Shown here: piece after piece, positions 7,901 to 13,963 of the stretch
Layout of the letters: every line of letters starts with the position of its first letter
Numbering within the stretch: the first letter of the stretch is position 1
Program-made: the position numbers and the translations under genes
DNA from: VRUE01 sp040508545
GTDB lineage: Bacteria; Actinomycetota; Thermoleophilia; Solirubrobacterales; 70-9
Assembly (NCBI GenBank): GCA_040508545.1
Contig: JBEVMR010000064.1
Coordinates: 1-29,083, forward strand
Length of the DNA stretch: 29,083 bases
Reading direction: 5' to 3'
The notes under the pieces: model-generated
What the model saw: the letters and a program-made list of their open reading frames with translations, nothing else
Database searches by the model: none
What the model was told of the DNA's origin: nothing

Positions 7901-8846
7901 TCATTCGATTTCCATCTGGATCGGCTAAGGCGAGGTGGTTTGAGTCTTGGCGCGTCAATAGCCAACCGCTCGCTTCGGGGGGAGAGACGTAGCTACTGCC
8001 AGATTGCTCGAACGCGTATTCGTAGCCTTCCAAGTCGGTAAGAACGACATAGGGGCCGTCGCCGGCGGCGTTGGCGTCATAGATGCCCTGCCAAGCAGCG
8101 CCGCCAGCCGCTTCCACGGGCACCGATGGCTCCCAGCCCGATCCGAGGACCCCGGAAAGCCCCGGCGTGCTGGCCGTACGGGAGCTATGGCTGCGTGAAA
8201 ATTCGAGCGCTGCTCCCAGTGCTGGAATCGAAACGTCGGTTCGCGTCAGCGTGAAGCTTCCGTTCACGAGATTGACGCTGCCCGGACCTATCGCCGCGGT
8301 CGCATCGAGGGGGCCGCCGATATTCGGGTCGTACACGGTCTTAACTGGTTTGCTGTACCCCTCGCCGCTGCCACCTTCGAACAGCGCCCGAATTTCGACC
8401 TGCTTTTCAAACTCATCGTTCATCCACGGATGGGATGCGAGATCAACGTAGACGCGCGAGGTCGTGCCGGTTCCGCCGCCAGCCAGTGGCCACGTCACAT
8501 CTTTGCCCTGCTTAGTCTTAACCAGCTCCGCGGGAATGTTCTGGAACGAGGTCCAAGCCGGTAGCTTCATCTGGTAGGTCACGCCCGTTGGCCCCGGAAA
8601 CGGCCACTGCGCTTCAAGGGTCAGGTGCTTGGCCGTCCGGCGACCTTCCTTCGGCAGGACCATTTTGCTCGTGCTGGGAGCGGGCGGGAAATAGGTCACG
8701 GAGAGGTATGGGCGAGTGGCGGGATTTGACGCGGCGCTGGATTCGAACCCTACGACGCGTTTCGAGCAGAGGCTTGCGCCGCACTGGCTTTTGGACTCGT
8801 CAGAGAGCTTGAGGAGCGCCCCGAAGTTCTGGCTGGGCTGGGACAC
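4818..8846 (-). CDS. RHS repeat protein, central barrel and core (fragment)
   Basis: The frame is open from 8993 to the stop at 4818-4820; 8846 (GTG) is only the first formal start after the upstream TAG and has no ribosome binding site. Early in the frame is the VNLVNGSFTLTRTDVSIPAL block, usual before RHS repeats. Many YD repeats follow (TTTAYDTLGRP, SVTYDFLSRP, RTYDPNSG, AAYDADGN, YSYDKAGRLTQV, YGYDAADRLMG). The RHS core comes near the end (GFDEFGNPQQ, YGWLGGMQRR, GVRSYVPALGRFISLDPV). These repeats form a beta-cage that encloses the C-terminal domain in related proteins. The final 50 residues after NGLDL are arginine/proline-rich and are probably an out-of-frame artefact. GC is lower than in the flanking housekeeping genes. 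Confidence 0.85.
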   Translation of the reverse strand: MSQPSQNFGALLKLSDESKSQCGASLCSKRVVGFESSAASNPATRPYLSVTYFPPAPSTSKMVLPKEGRRTAKHLTLEAQWPFPGPTGVTYQMKLPAWTSFQNIPAELVKTKQGKDVTWPLAGGGTGTTSRVYVDLASHPWMNDEFEKQVEIRALFEGGSGEGYSKPVKTVYDPNIGGPLDATAAIGPGSVNLVNGSFTLTRTDVSIPALGAALEFSRSHSSRTASTPGLSGVLGSGWEPSVPVEAAGGAAWQGIYDANAAGDGPYVVLTDLEGYEYAFEQSGSSYVSPPEASGWLLTRQDSNHLALADPDGNRMIFKKGTSDFEYLPISVSQPGGSNNSTRMVYEFTSDGKRRLSMIIGPSAPNVTCNEATATATLGCRSLTFFYEDLPVANDGSYLAARLISISYHGPATATTQGHWEVSKYSYDPSGRLIAQWDPRISSPLPLKESYAYSLESPMITTVTPAGEEPWTLKYAPGPIAHARRLESVSRPSLLSSPSTAQTTIAYNVPVSGAGAPYEMGPDETLKWAQSDFPLTATAVFPPDQVPSSPPSSYSRATVYYMDADGQIVNTATPAGAGTSAPSITTTETNEFGNVTAELTAQNRLRALAAGEESFMQAIYLRTERFYEAYGSELTLEVGPKHEVRLESGEVVQARMHKEIEYDKGAPVPPSGTPYPRLPTKETVSAYVVDKGKLDKQVTETKYDWTLRKPTETIVDPSGLSLRTRIAYDPGTGLPTERSLPAKPEGGDARTTKTTYYTKEAHPLDSACGNKPAWASLPCKVAPAAQDTGPGRPGLLVTRYLGYSLLAQPTEVTERSGESGPTRTTYDAAGRPLTNKQTGEGASIPKLQFDYSTATGRMLAQRFICESNCSGFDDQATTTAYDTLGRPIIYQDSDGNTSSVTYDFLSRPITTSDGKGIQTRTYDPNSGLLIKLEDSGAGTFTAAYDADGNLVEEGLPNGLLSETTYDETGSRVGLRYEKTSFCSVDCTWLEFEVEESIHGQWLSQSSNLSTQQYSYDKAGRLTQVKDTPHGGGCTTRSYSFDANSNRTKLITRAPAIGGVCDTTSTGSAKEYGYDAADRLMGTDIAYDNFGRTTSLPGAYSGGGTLISSYFVNDLVKTQTQGGITNTYELDAALRQRQRTQTGGSNPGTEVYHYAGGSDSPAWIDRGSSWQRNIPGIGGLGAIQDSSKGTTLQLTNLHGDVVATASTSPEAPKLLATFGFDEFGNPQQSSEAKYGWLGGMQRRTELPSGVTQMGVRSYVPALGRFISLDPVLGGSANSYEYAEADPVNGLDLPELCLYEPGAPYPGASVRDSLSRRRAPGEPLEPRPALPVSIIHIHRPTALVV
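4975..4980 (-). other. Inferred one-base deletion in the RHS gene
   Basis: The minus strand reads GGA TTG GAC CTA CCG GAA CTG. Inserting one base after CT gives GLDL-TGT-VS and opens the frame through to 4534. No slippery heptamer is present, so an indel or a sequencing error is likelier than programmed frameshifting. Confidence 0.6.
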
Positions 8847-8993
8847 CCATCCCTGTACTAAGGGGACGAGATCCTGGGAGAAGTTCCACCAGCCAGCTTG
8901 AGAACCGCGTTCGCTAGTAAGAATCTCGGGTCCCGAGGAAGCAAAGTCTCCACCGGGAAAGATCCAATTGACGCAGCCTCCAGTGCAGTGCCG

Positions 8994-8996
8994 CTA
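8994..8996 (-). other. In-frame nonsense codon (TAG) inside the RHS gene
   Basis: TAG lies between TGG CGC and CGG CAC in one continuous reading frame. A single base change would restore a sense codon such as TAC, CAG or TGG. TAG is used as an ordinary stop by ispH, fxsA, the DUF59 gene and the GNAT gene in this window. Confidence 0.85.
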
Positions 8997-10145
8997 GCGC
9001 CAAGTGACCTGATAGTTCCAGATATTCGTGATCCGTCGAAGTTGTACGCCAGCGGTGTTTTCGGCTGCGGCGGGTGCATGCAGCCCGAGCGTAGCGTCAG
9101 CAACGTGGGCGTCTGACGGAATGCTGCTGAGATCGAACCGCAATAGGGACCGGCCCTTTTCGTTGGTGTTGTAGATGGCAAAAGGCCTGTTCCACCCCCA
9201 GCCAAACGCGCCGCAAAAGCCGCTGTAGGTTTCGTGAGGACCGCCAAAGATCGTGCAATCGAGCGCTGGAGATTTCACCGCCACGGTCGGATCGATCACT
9301 ACCGGCCAGATCCGCTCTGGCTGTTCAAGCCACTCGCGGTCAGCTTTAACCGTGAGCCGCCAGCGCTGCTGGCTTAAGGCTTCAAGCTCGTAATAAACGT
9401 CCTGCGACACGGCGGGTTGAGTCGGCGTGCTGTCGGTCATAAGGGGGGCAGGCAGCACAGCTACGGCATTGTTATCTCCGTCAAGGAAGGTGATTTCGCC
9501 GTTACTTCCTTGAAGCGGCGTTAGTCCGAGGGACGCGCTCAGCTCAAATGAGAAGGCGCTTGGCTCGGAAGGACCGGCAATCTCAATCTCCTCCTTCACT
9601 CCATTGGCCAAGCTGGAGAAGGAAAAGGTCACGCCCGGATTGGCAGCTTCATAGCTCGCCGCCTGTCCTTCTAGCTGCACTGGCTCAGAGGACGGCCCTG
9701 AAAGTTCAGAGCTGAGCCACTCATCGCCAAAGTCGATGCGCACGGGGCCGGCACCCATTCTTGCCGGCAGGCTCACGTCAAATTCGTTCTCGCCGTTCGT
9801 TAGCGCGGCATCCGCTGCCCGCGGCGCTGGTTCGAGCCCTTCATCGATTGGCGTCCAATCACCCTCAGCATCGCGGTAGTGGACGGGGCTCTCATAGATC
9901 CTCGTTTCAAAAGAACCATTCGGGAGACGGAAGGTCTCGGAGGTAGCGGTTCGCTTGGAATCCAGCTCGAAGCCCGAGGGTGTCTGGGGCGCGTCGCTGA
10001 GCTGAGTTGGTACTGGAGGGGATTCCGCATCGCCCTGTGCGGCAAGCGCAATGCCGGTTCCGCAAACGATGGACGCAGCGAGCAGCGCTACGAAAACCCT
10101 TACCCAACGTGCACGGGCTGCAACTGACTCCCTACGAGACCCCAT
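8994..10145 (-). CDS. N-terminal secretion and cap region of the RHS protein (fragment)
   Basis: The 383-aa ORF begins with a basic segment, a hydrophobic stretch (about 15-36) and a likely signal-peptidase site near ALAAQGDA, so it is exported. The mature part has the NGSFETRIYESPVHYRD and DWTPIDEGL blocks and the IWPVVIDPT motif found at the N-termini of secreted actinobacterial RHS proteins. It then enters a lectin-like region (SLLRFDLSSIP, ATLGLHA). It ends abruptly at ...YQVTWR then TAG, in the middle of that domain. The next codons continue in frame with RHCTGGCVNWIFPGGDF, so the stop is internal rather than natural. The ATG is preceded by AGGGGAGGG at good spacing. If only this piece is made, it would be a secreted protein of about 350 residues lacking the repeats. 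Confidence 0.8.
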   Translation of the reverse strand: MGSRRESVAARARWVRVFVALLAASIVCGTGIALAAQGDAESPPVPTQLSDAPQTPSGFELDSKRTATSETFRLPNGSFETRIYESPVHYRDAEGDWTPIDEGLEPAPRAADAALTNGENEFDVSLPARMGAGPVRIDFGDEWLSSELSGPSSEPVQLEGQAASYEAANPGVTFSFSSLANGVKEEIEIAGPSEPSAFSFELSASLGLTPLQGSNGEITFLDGDNNAVAVLPAPLMTDSTPTQPAVSQDVYYELEALSQQRWRLTVKADREWLEQPERIWPVVIDPTVAVKSPALDCTIFGGPHETYSGFCGAFGWGWNRPFAIYNTNEKGRSLLRFDLSSIPSDAHVADATLGLHAPAAAENTAGVQLRRITNIWNYQVTWR

Positions 10146-10148
10146 TGA

Positions 10149-10158
10149 TGAACCCTCC
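10149..10158 (-). promoter_or_regulatory. Shine-Dalgarno of the RHS gene
   Basis: On the minus strand GGGGAGGG is followed by about 7 bases and ATG 10145. It fixes the start of the RHS protein and contrasts with the leaderless-type starts of most housekeeping genes here. Confidence 0.7.
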
Positions 10159-10512
10159 CCTGCCGATTTGATCTGGGAACTCGCGGTTGTCTATCAGAGG
10201 TCTCTGCGGTGGCCCTACCCAGAATTTGAAGTAAATGGGAGGAATTTGATCACTAGTGGAGGGATGTCCCGCATTTAGTGTCGCGGACAATCGGTGGGGC
10301 TTCATAGTGACCCCAGCCGTCGCGACAGCCTGGTTTCGGAGTACCAGGGATGTGGGTCGCCCATGGTTCCTCGCCTGACGGCCAATAGGAGGTCAGACGT
10401 AAGCATGGCGATCGGCCATTCTTAGCTGATGCCTGTGTGTATTACTAGGAAGATTTTCAAACAATTGTGAGCCTCAAACTCCGGGCGGGAGCAAAGGGGC
10501 GGTACGGAGCGT

Positions 10513-10554
10513 GGCGCGCCGTCGATTCCTTGCGGTATCGACCGCGCGCCTTTT
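10513..10554 (+). terminator. Terminator-like hairpin with T-run
   Basis: A 17-bp stem (10513-10529 with 10534-10550, two mismatches) closes on a TTGC loop and is followed by TTTT at 10551-10554. It has the form of an intrinsic terminator for plus-strand transcription, yet no plus-strand gene precedes it. It may insulate the regulator from RHS antisense transcripts or end a small RNA or lost gene. Confidence 0.5.
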
Positions 10555-10726
10555 GCCCCGGTTTGCTGTCTTAGGAACTAGCTGGCCAGATAGGACCTCG
10601 TGCTAGCAGTCCTCAGCCGAGCTTCACGACGCTCACGGCGCAAAACACTGGTTTCACCCTGTTGATCCTCATGCGTTCACCCCCCATGCTTCATTCGTTG
10701 GCCTCAAGCCAAATGCGGATGGGAAG

Positions 10727-10750
10727 ATTAGTGGAAAAAGTTCCACTAAT
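10727..10750. promoter_or_regulatory. Perfect palindrome, candidate operator
   Basis: ATTAGTGGAA (10727-10736), AAAG spacer, TTCCACTAAT (10741-10750): two perfect 10-bp half sites, strikingly AT-rich for this genome. It lies 104 bases upstream of the winged-helix regulator start, a suitable place for autoregulation. As RNA it could also form a hairpin. Confidence 0.55.
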
Positions 10751-10842
10751 TAGCAGCATTCAGACAAAGCTGTGCAAATGGCCGGCGATTCCGCTATACA
10801 ACTGGCGTATTGCTAAGGCTGCGCTGAGCGGCTCGCCAATTA

Positions 10843-10850
10843 AGGAGAGG
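10843..10850 (+). promoter_or_regulatory. Shine-Dalgarno of the winged-helix regulator
   Basis: AGGAGAGG ends 4 bases before GTG 10855 and decides that start over the longer shadow ORF that begins at 10662. Confidence 0.65.
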
Positions 10851-10854
10851 ACTC

Positions 10855-11505
10855 GTGGTCAGGAGAGGCAAGGGGAACGGGGCCGGGAAGCGAAGGAAGC
10901 GGCCCAAGCGCGCGGCAGAGCGGACGATCACGCACTTGCTGAATCACCCGGTGCGCCTCGATGCTTTTATGGCGACCTTCGAAGCTATGGCGAGTCCCAA
11001 AGAAGTCGCCGAACTCTTGCGAAAGCCTGTCGGGGATCTCAGCTTCCACATGACGGAACTGAGAAAGGCAGGTGTCATCGAGATCGTCAAGCGGGCACGA
11101 CGGCGGGGCGCGACCGAGCACTACTACCGCGCTACCGAGCCGCCGGAAATCGATGAGGAGGAATGGAAGGCGATGCCGAAGTCAGCGCGCCGCAGAATCG
11201 TTGCCCTCGGCCTGCAAGTGGTGATCGCCGATGCGCTGTCTGCTCTCCGTCAGGGGAAGCTCGAGGCAGACGACGATATGTATCTCGTCTGGATGCCCAT
11301 GAGGCTCAGAGCCGAGGGACAGCAGGAGATGTCTGCCCTTCAGGCCGAGATGCTTCGCCGGATGACCAACATCAAAGAGGAGCACGGCATCCCCGCGGAT
11401 GAAGAGACGGGGGAGCCGATGAGAGTTGCGTCAATGCTCTGGTTTGAGCGGGGTATTCCTGGTGTCAGGCGTCCCCGTGAGTTTCCTGGGCCAGACCTCG
11501 ACTGA
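10855..11505 (+). CDS. ArsR-like winged-helix transcriptional regulator
   Basis: The 216-aa protein has a very basic N-terminus (about 1-22) and then a winged-helix DNA-binding domain (about 24-95). Family hallmarks are LLNHPVRLDAF, SPKEVAELLRKPVGDLSFHM for the recognition region, LRKAGVIEIVK and the wing RRRGATEHYYRAT. The C-terminal half is helical and charged, with a tryptophan-containing WMPMRL segment; it may bind a ligand or mediate dimerisation. Proteins of this build usually act as dimeric repressors in the cytoplasm. The start is set by a Shine-Dalgarno. It is alone on the plus strand and faces away from the RHS gene, with a palindrome upstream that could be its site. The target genes are unknown. 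Confidence 0.85.
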   Translation: MVRRGKGNGAGKRRKRPKRAAERTITHLLNHPVRLDAFMATFEAMASPKEVAELLRKPVGDLSFHMTELRKAGVIEIVKRARRRGATEHYYRATEPPEIDEEEWKAMPKSARRRIVALGLQVVIADALSALRQGKLEADDDMYLVWMPMRLRAEGQQEMSALQAEMLRRMTNIKEEHGIPADEETGEPMRVASMLWFERGIPGVRRPREFPGPDLD

Positions 11506-11562
11506 GATCCCACACACAACGTCGGGGATGAAATTGACCCCCTATGACCCCGTAATCCCCGC

Positions 11563-11901
11563 CTAGAAGCCGAGTGCGAACTTGGCGTCCTCGGTCATCA
11601 TCTCTGAGGACCAGGGGGGGTCGAAGATCATCTTCGGGTGGACGGCGCTTACGCCGGGTAGGTCGCCGACGAACTCCTTCATCTGCTCGGAGACCTGGGG
11701 GCCGATTGGGCAGGCCGGCGTGGTCAGGGTGAAGGTCACGTAGACGTCTTCGTCCTCGATGTTGACGTCGTAGACGAGCCCGAGGGAGACGAAGTCGAGA
11801 CCTAGCTCGGGATCGATTACCTCCTCGAGCGCCTCGAAGACGTCTTCCTCGGTCAGGACTTCGGTCTCGGTCGCTGCGGCATCGGTCTGGTTCTCAGTCA
11901 T
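11563..11901 (-). CDS. DUF59/MIP18-family Fe-S cluster assembly factor (SufT-like)
   Basis: This 112-aa protein matches the DUF59 family, whose members (SufT, PaaD, eukaryotic MIP18/CIA2) help mature iron-sulfur proteins. An acidic N-terminal extension (about 1-18) precedes the domain. Key features are EVIDPELGLDFVSLGLVYDV (about 27-46) and the conserved cysteine C64 in TTPACPIG, followed by the short amphipathic helix and the FDPPWSSEMM end motif typical of the family. It stands alone, not in a suf operon, within this window. The ATG at 11901 lacks a Shine-Dalgarno but has TACCAT 6 bases upstream. Plausible clients nearby are IspH and the AddAB-like nucleases, which is inference only. Confidence 0.93.
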   Translation of the reverse strand: MTENQTDAAATETEVLTEEDVFEALEEVIDPELGLDFVSLGLVYDVNIEDEDVYVTFTLTTPACPIGPQVSEQMKEFVGDLPGVSAVHPKMIFDPPWSSEMMTEDAKFALGF

Positions 11902-11907
11902 CGGCCA

Positions 11908-11913
11908 ATGGTA
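11908..11913 (-). promoter_or_regulatory. Putative -10 of the DUF59 gene (leaderless)
   Basis: TACCAT on the minus strand is followed by 6 bases and ATG 11901, matching the spacing seen before ispH and the acyltransferase gene. Confidence 0.45.
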
Positions 11914-11920
11914 GCCGGGC

Positions 11921-12466
11921 CTACGGCTCGGGTGGCAGCGGCTCCGGCGGTCTCCCCTCCCCCGGCGGCTGCAGCTCCAACTGCCACCAGCCGACGTCGC
12001 GCCAGGCTCCGTCCTTCCAGCCGATCCTGCGATAGACGCCGACCGCTACGAAGCCGAGGCTCTCGTGGAGCGCAACGCTGGCCTCGTTGGGCAGGGTGAT
12101 GCCTGCGCAGGCGACGTGGAAGCGCTGTCGCCGCAGCCGCTCGGTCAGCTCCAGATACAGCGCCCGGCCGGTACCGCGGCGGTGCTCCTCCGACGCCACA
12201 TAGACGGAGACCTCGACGGCCCAGCGGTAGGCGGGCCGGGCCCGGTGGGGGCAGGCGTACGAGAAGCCGACGACCTCGCCGTCGCGCTCGGCCACCAGCC
12301 AGGGATAGGTCGCCGCTATGGCGGCGATCCGCTCGCCAAAAGCCGCCGGCTCGGGCGGCTCTTCCTCGAACGAGGTCGCCCCCGATTCGATGTATGGCGC
12401 GTAGATGGCGACGCAGGCGGTCGCATCGCTGTGGGGATCGGCACGGCGAATCGTCGCTGGTTCCAT
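11921..12466 (-). CDS. GNAT N-acetyltransferase, phosphinothricin acetyltransferase-like
   Basis: The 181-aa protein fits the Pat/Bar branch of GNAT enzymes, which acetylate small amines using acetyl-CoA. The N-terminal IYAPYIESGATSFEEEPP is characteristic of that branch. Acetyl-CoA-binding motif A is HRRGTG at residues 95-100, and the NEASVALHESLGFVAVGVYR segment is typical of the C-terminal half. The frame is open far upstream to 12790, but that part is a shadow of the opposite gene; homology begins at MEPATIRRAD, so ATG 12466 is chosen (ATG 12478 is possible). Its start lies within a few bases of the divergent gene at 12480. The real substrate is unknown; methionine derivatives and other amines are common for this branch. 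Confidence 0.88.
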   Translation of the reverse strand: MEPATIRRADPHSDATACVAIYAPYIESGATSFEEEPPEPAAFGERIAAIAATYPWLVAERDGEVVGFSYACPHRARPAYRWAVEVSVYVASEEHRRGTGRALYLELTERLRRQRFHVACAGITLPNEASVALHESLGFVAVGVYRRIGWKDGAWRDVGWWQLELQPPGEGRPPEPLPPEP

Positions 12467-12471
12467 AGGCT
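12466..12471 (+). promoter_or_regulatory. Putative -10 of the 12480 gene (leaderless)
   Basis: TAGGCT ends 5 bases before ATG 12477 and 8 before ATG 12480. It touches the start codon of the divergent GNAT gene (complement of 12464-12466). Confidence 0.35.
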
Positions 12472-12479
12472 TGCGCATG

Positions 12480-12875
12480 ATGAGCAATGAGCCCGGACAG
12501 GCGCAGCGTCGCTCGATCGGCATCGTCTTCTCCGACGGCGGCCTGTTGGCGCTGAGCGCCGAGCGGCCGGCGGGCGCGAGCGGCCATGGCGACGAGCAAG
12601 TGTCAGCCGACCTCTGCGGCCCTGACGGAGCCCCGGTCGAGGTCTCCGAGGCGCTGCTCTCGACCGAGTACGGGCCCGACGGCGTGCAGCGGCGGGCGAC
12701 GCTGGAGCTCTGGACCGATGACGACGACGGGCCGCCCCTGCGCGGAGCGGGAACGCTGATCAGCTCCGCGAAAGTGAGGCGCCCCGGCACGATCTCCGAG
12801 ATCGCCTTCTTCCGCTGGTCGGTCGAGGGCCGCGAGGGACTTGGCCACTATGAGCTGGTACGCAGCGATGCCTGA
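12480..12875 (+). CDS. Unrecognised 131-aa protein
   Basis: I do not recognise this family. The protein is acidic, soluble, with no signal or membrane segment. It begins MSNEPGQAQRRSIGIVFSDGG, has a hydrophilic middle (TLELWTDDDDGPPLRGAGT) and ends with an aromatic stretch FFRWSVEGREGLGHYELV. The alternation of hydrophobic residues suggests a small beta-rich fold. ATG 12477 directly precedes ATG 12480, so the start is uncertain by one codon; the longer open frame back to 12405 is the shadow of GNAT. Its end overlaps the HAD gene, so the two are probably co-transcribed and translationally coupled. Codon usage matches the neighbours, favouring a real gene. Confidence 0.7.
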   Translation: MSNEPGQAQRRSIGIVFSDGGLLALSAERPAGASGHGDEQVSADLCGPDGAPVEVSEALLSTEYGPDGVQRRATLELWTDDDDGPPLRGAGTLISSAKVRRPGTISEIAFFRWSVEGREGLGHYELVRSDA

Positions 12876-13518
12876 GCCGGGGCGCAAGATAGAGGCGGTG
12901 ATCTCCGACTTCGGCGGCGTGCTGACCAGCCCCCTGATTCAGTCGTTCATGGCCTTCCAGGACCGGACCGGGATCACGACGGAAGTGCTCGGCAAGGGCA
13001 TGCAGGCAGCCACGGAGGCCAACGGCGACAACCCACTCTTCGAAATGGAGCGCGGCGAGATCACCGAGGTCGCCTTCCTGGAGAAGCTCACCGACAGCCT
13101 CGAGCCGCTGCTCGGGCACAGGCCCGAGATGCACCGCTTCAAAGAGATCTACTTCGAGGCGCTGGAGCCGAACCCGGCGATGATCGAGCTGATGCGCGAA
13201 CTCAAGGGCAGCGGCTACCGGATGGCGATGCTGACCAACAACGTGCAGGAGTGGGAGCCGCTGTGGCGCCCGATGCTGCCGGTCGACGAGATCTTCGAGA
13301 CCGTCGTCGACTCCGGCTTCGTCGGCTGTCGCAAGCCCGAATCGAAGATCTACGAGATCACCCTCGACCGCCTCGGCCTCCCCGCCGAGTCCTGCCTCTT
13401 CGTCGACGACGTCCTGGTCAACTGCGAAGGCGCGGAGAAGGCGGGCATGACCGCCGTCCACTTCCAGGACAACGAGCAGGCGATCGCCGGCGTGCGCTCG
13501 GCACTCGACGGCAGCTGA
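12850..13518 (+). CDS. HAD-superfamily hydrolase
   Basis: The protein (222 aa from ATG 12850) has the four HAD motifs: I, ISDFGGVLT with nucleophile D20; II, MLTNN; III, the lysine in GCRKPESKIYEITLDRLGL; IV, CLFVDDVLVNCEGAEKAGM. The second aspartate of motif I is replaced by glycine (DFGG), as in the ACAD10/epoxide-hydrolase-like HAD branch, so simple phosphatase activity is not certain. A helical cap lies between motifs I and II. Starts are possible at TTG 12841, ATG 12850 (GAGGGA 10 bases upstream) and ATG 12868; I prefer 12850, with 12868 close behind. It overlaps the end of the preceding gene. The substrate is unknown. Confidence 0.88.
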   Translation: MSWYAAMPEPGRKIEAVISDFGGVLTSPLIQSFMAFQDRTGITTEVLGKGMQAATEANGDNPLFEMERGEITEVAFLEKLTDSLEPLLGHRPEMHRFKEIYFEALEPNPAMIELMRELKGSGYRMAMLTNNVQEWEPLWRPMLPVDEIFETVVDSGFVGCRKPESKIYEITLDRLGLPAESCLFVDDVLVNCEGAEKAGMTAVHFQDNEQAIAGVRSALDGS

Positions 13519-13548
13519 ACGCGTGCCTCGCTGAAGTCAAAGTCAAAT

Positions 13549-13564
13549 ACGCACGAAAGTGCGT
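13549..13564. repeat. Short hairpin ACGCAC-GAAA-GTGCGT
   Basis: A perfect 6-bp stem with a GAAA tetraloop sits 30 bases after the HAD stop. GNRA-type loops are stable in RNA, so it could protect or end the HAD transcript, although no T-run follows. CGAAAGTG from it recurs at 13576-13583. Confidence 0.35.
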
Positions 13565-13598
13565 CGAAGCTGTGCCGAAAGTGTGTCTGGTTCTCGCA

Positions 13599-13642
13599 CC
13601 CTGGTTTAGCCGCCTGACTTTGCCCTGTGGCTTAAACCAGGG
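13599..13642. promoter_or_regulatory. Inverted repeat upstream of the XRE gene
   Basis: CCCTGGTTTA (13599-13608) and TAAACCAGGG (13633-13642) are perfect inverted copies with a 24-base spacer, ending 21 bases before the XRE start. The spacing suits two operator half-sites flanking the promoter, or a long-loop hairpin in the leader. Confidence 0.5.
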
Positions 13643-13663
13643 AAAGCCGGGAGACTTCCGGCG

Positions 13664-13936
13664 ATGCCTGACGCCCTTGCCAAGCGATTTGCCGCAAATC
13701 TGAGGCACCAGCGCAAGGAGTCCGGCCTCTCCCAGGAAGATCTCGCCTCAAAGGCGGAGATTCACCGGTCCCAGGTCTCCGCGCTGTCGCAGGCAAAGCA
13801 AATTCCCAAGATCGACACGTTGGTGAAGCTGGCCGGCGCGCTCGGCATCCCCGCCGGCGATCTGCTCGAGGGGCTCGAGTTCGAGCCGGCCTCCCGAGAT
13901 GGCAAGTTCAAGATCACGCCCACAAAAGACAAGTAG
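13664..13936 (+). CDS. XRE-family helix-turn-helix regulator
   Basis: This 90-aa protein is almost entirely one XRE (Cro/CI-type) HTH domain, residues about 5-66. It contains LRHQRKESGLSQEDLASKA for the first helices and IHRSQVSALSQAKQIPKIDT for the turn and recognition helix, followed by LVKLAGALGIPAGDLLEGL. Most relatives have ER or EN where this one has SQ in SALSQAKQ. A lysine-rich tail follows the domain. GGGAG lies 10 bases before the ATG. It is monocistronic, lower in GC than neighbours and preceded by two inverted repeats, as expected for a self-regulating gene of mobile or island origin. No partner toxin is next to it. Confidence 0.9.
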   Translation: MPDALAKRFAANLRHQRKESGLSQEDLASKAEIHRSQVSALSQAKQIPKIDTLVKLAGALGIPAGDLLEGLEFEPASRDGKFKITPTKDK

Positions 13937-13963
13937 GCGCCGACGGGGCGCTCGCGAGACCCC

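Larger units (their letters stand above)
4534..10145 (-). pseudogene. Secreted RHS/YD-repeat protein gene, interrupted by a TAG and a one-base frameshift
   Basis: One gene of about 1870 codons can be followed from ATG 10145 (good Shine-Dalgarno, GGGGAGGG 7 bases upstream) to TAG 4534-4536. Order of parts: signal peptide; N-terminal beta-rich domain typical of secreted actinobacterial RHS proteins; a stop codon TAG at 8994-8996; YD-repeat barrel; RHS core ending NSYEYAEADPVNGLDL; a frameshift near 4977; and a cysteine-containing C-terminal domain. The frame either side of the TAG is the same, with no other stop for 4 kb. The span of 5612 bases becomes a multiple of three when one base is added. 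Such proteins are exported and often carry polymorphic C-terminal effector domains. The lesions look recent or may be sequence errors; three ORFs are listed separately. Confidence 0.8.
10146..10854. other. 709-base intergenic region between RHS and the winged-helix regulator
   Basis: This divergent intergenic region is moderate in GC and has no convincing gene; the plus-strand ORF from 10662 overlaps the real regulator in another frame. It contains the RHS ribosome binding site at the left edge, a hairpin with a T-run at 10513-10554, a perfect 10-bp palindrome at 10727-10750 and the regulator's ribosome binding site at 10843-10850. The remainder shows nothing I can name. Confidence 0.6.

Noticed and set aside
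8994..8996. TAG recoding or an alternative genetic code
   Set aside because: TAG ends several intact genes here (ispH, fxsA, DUF59, GNAT), so it is an ordinary stop.
10662..11156. 164-aa plus-strand ORF
   Set aside because: It overlaps the winged-helix gene in another frame; the Shine-Dalgarno at 10843 and the HTH motifs support the 10855 frame.
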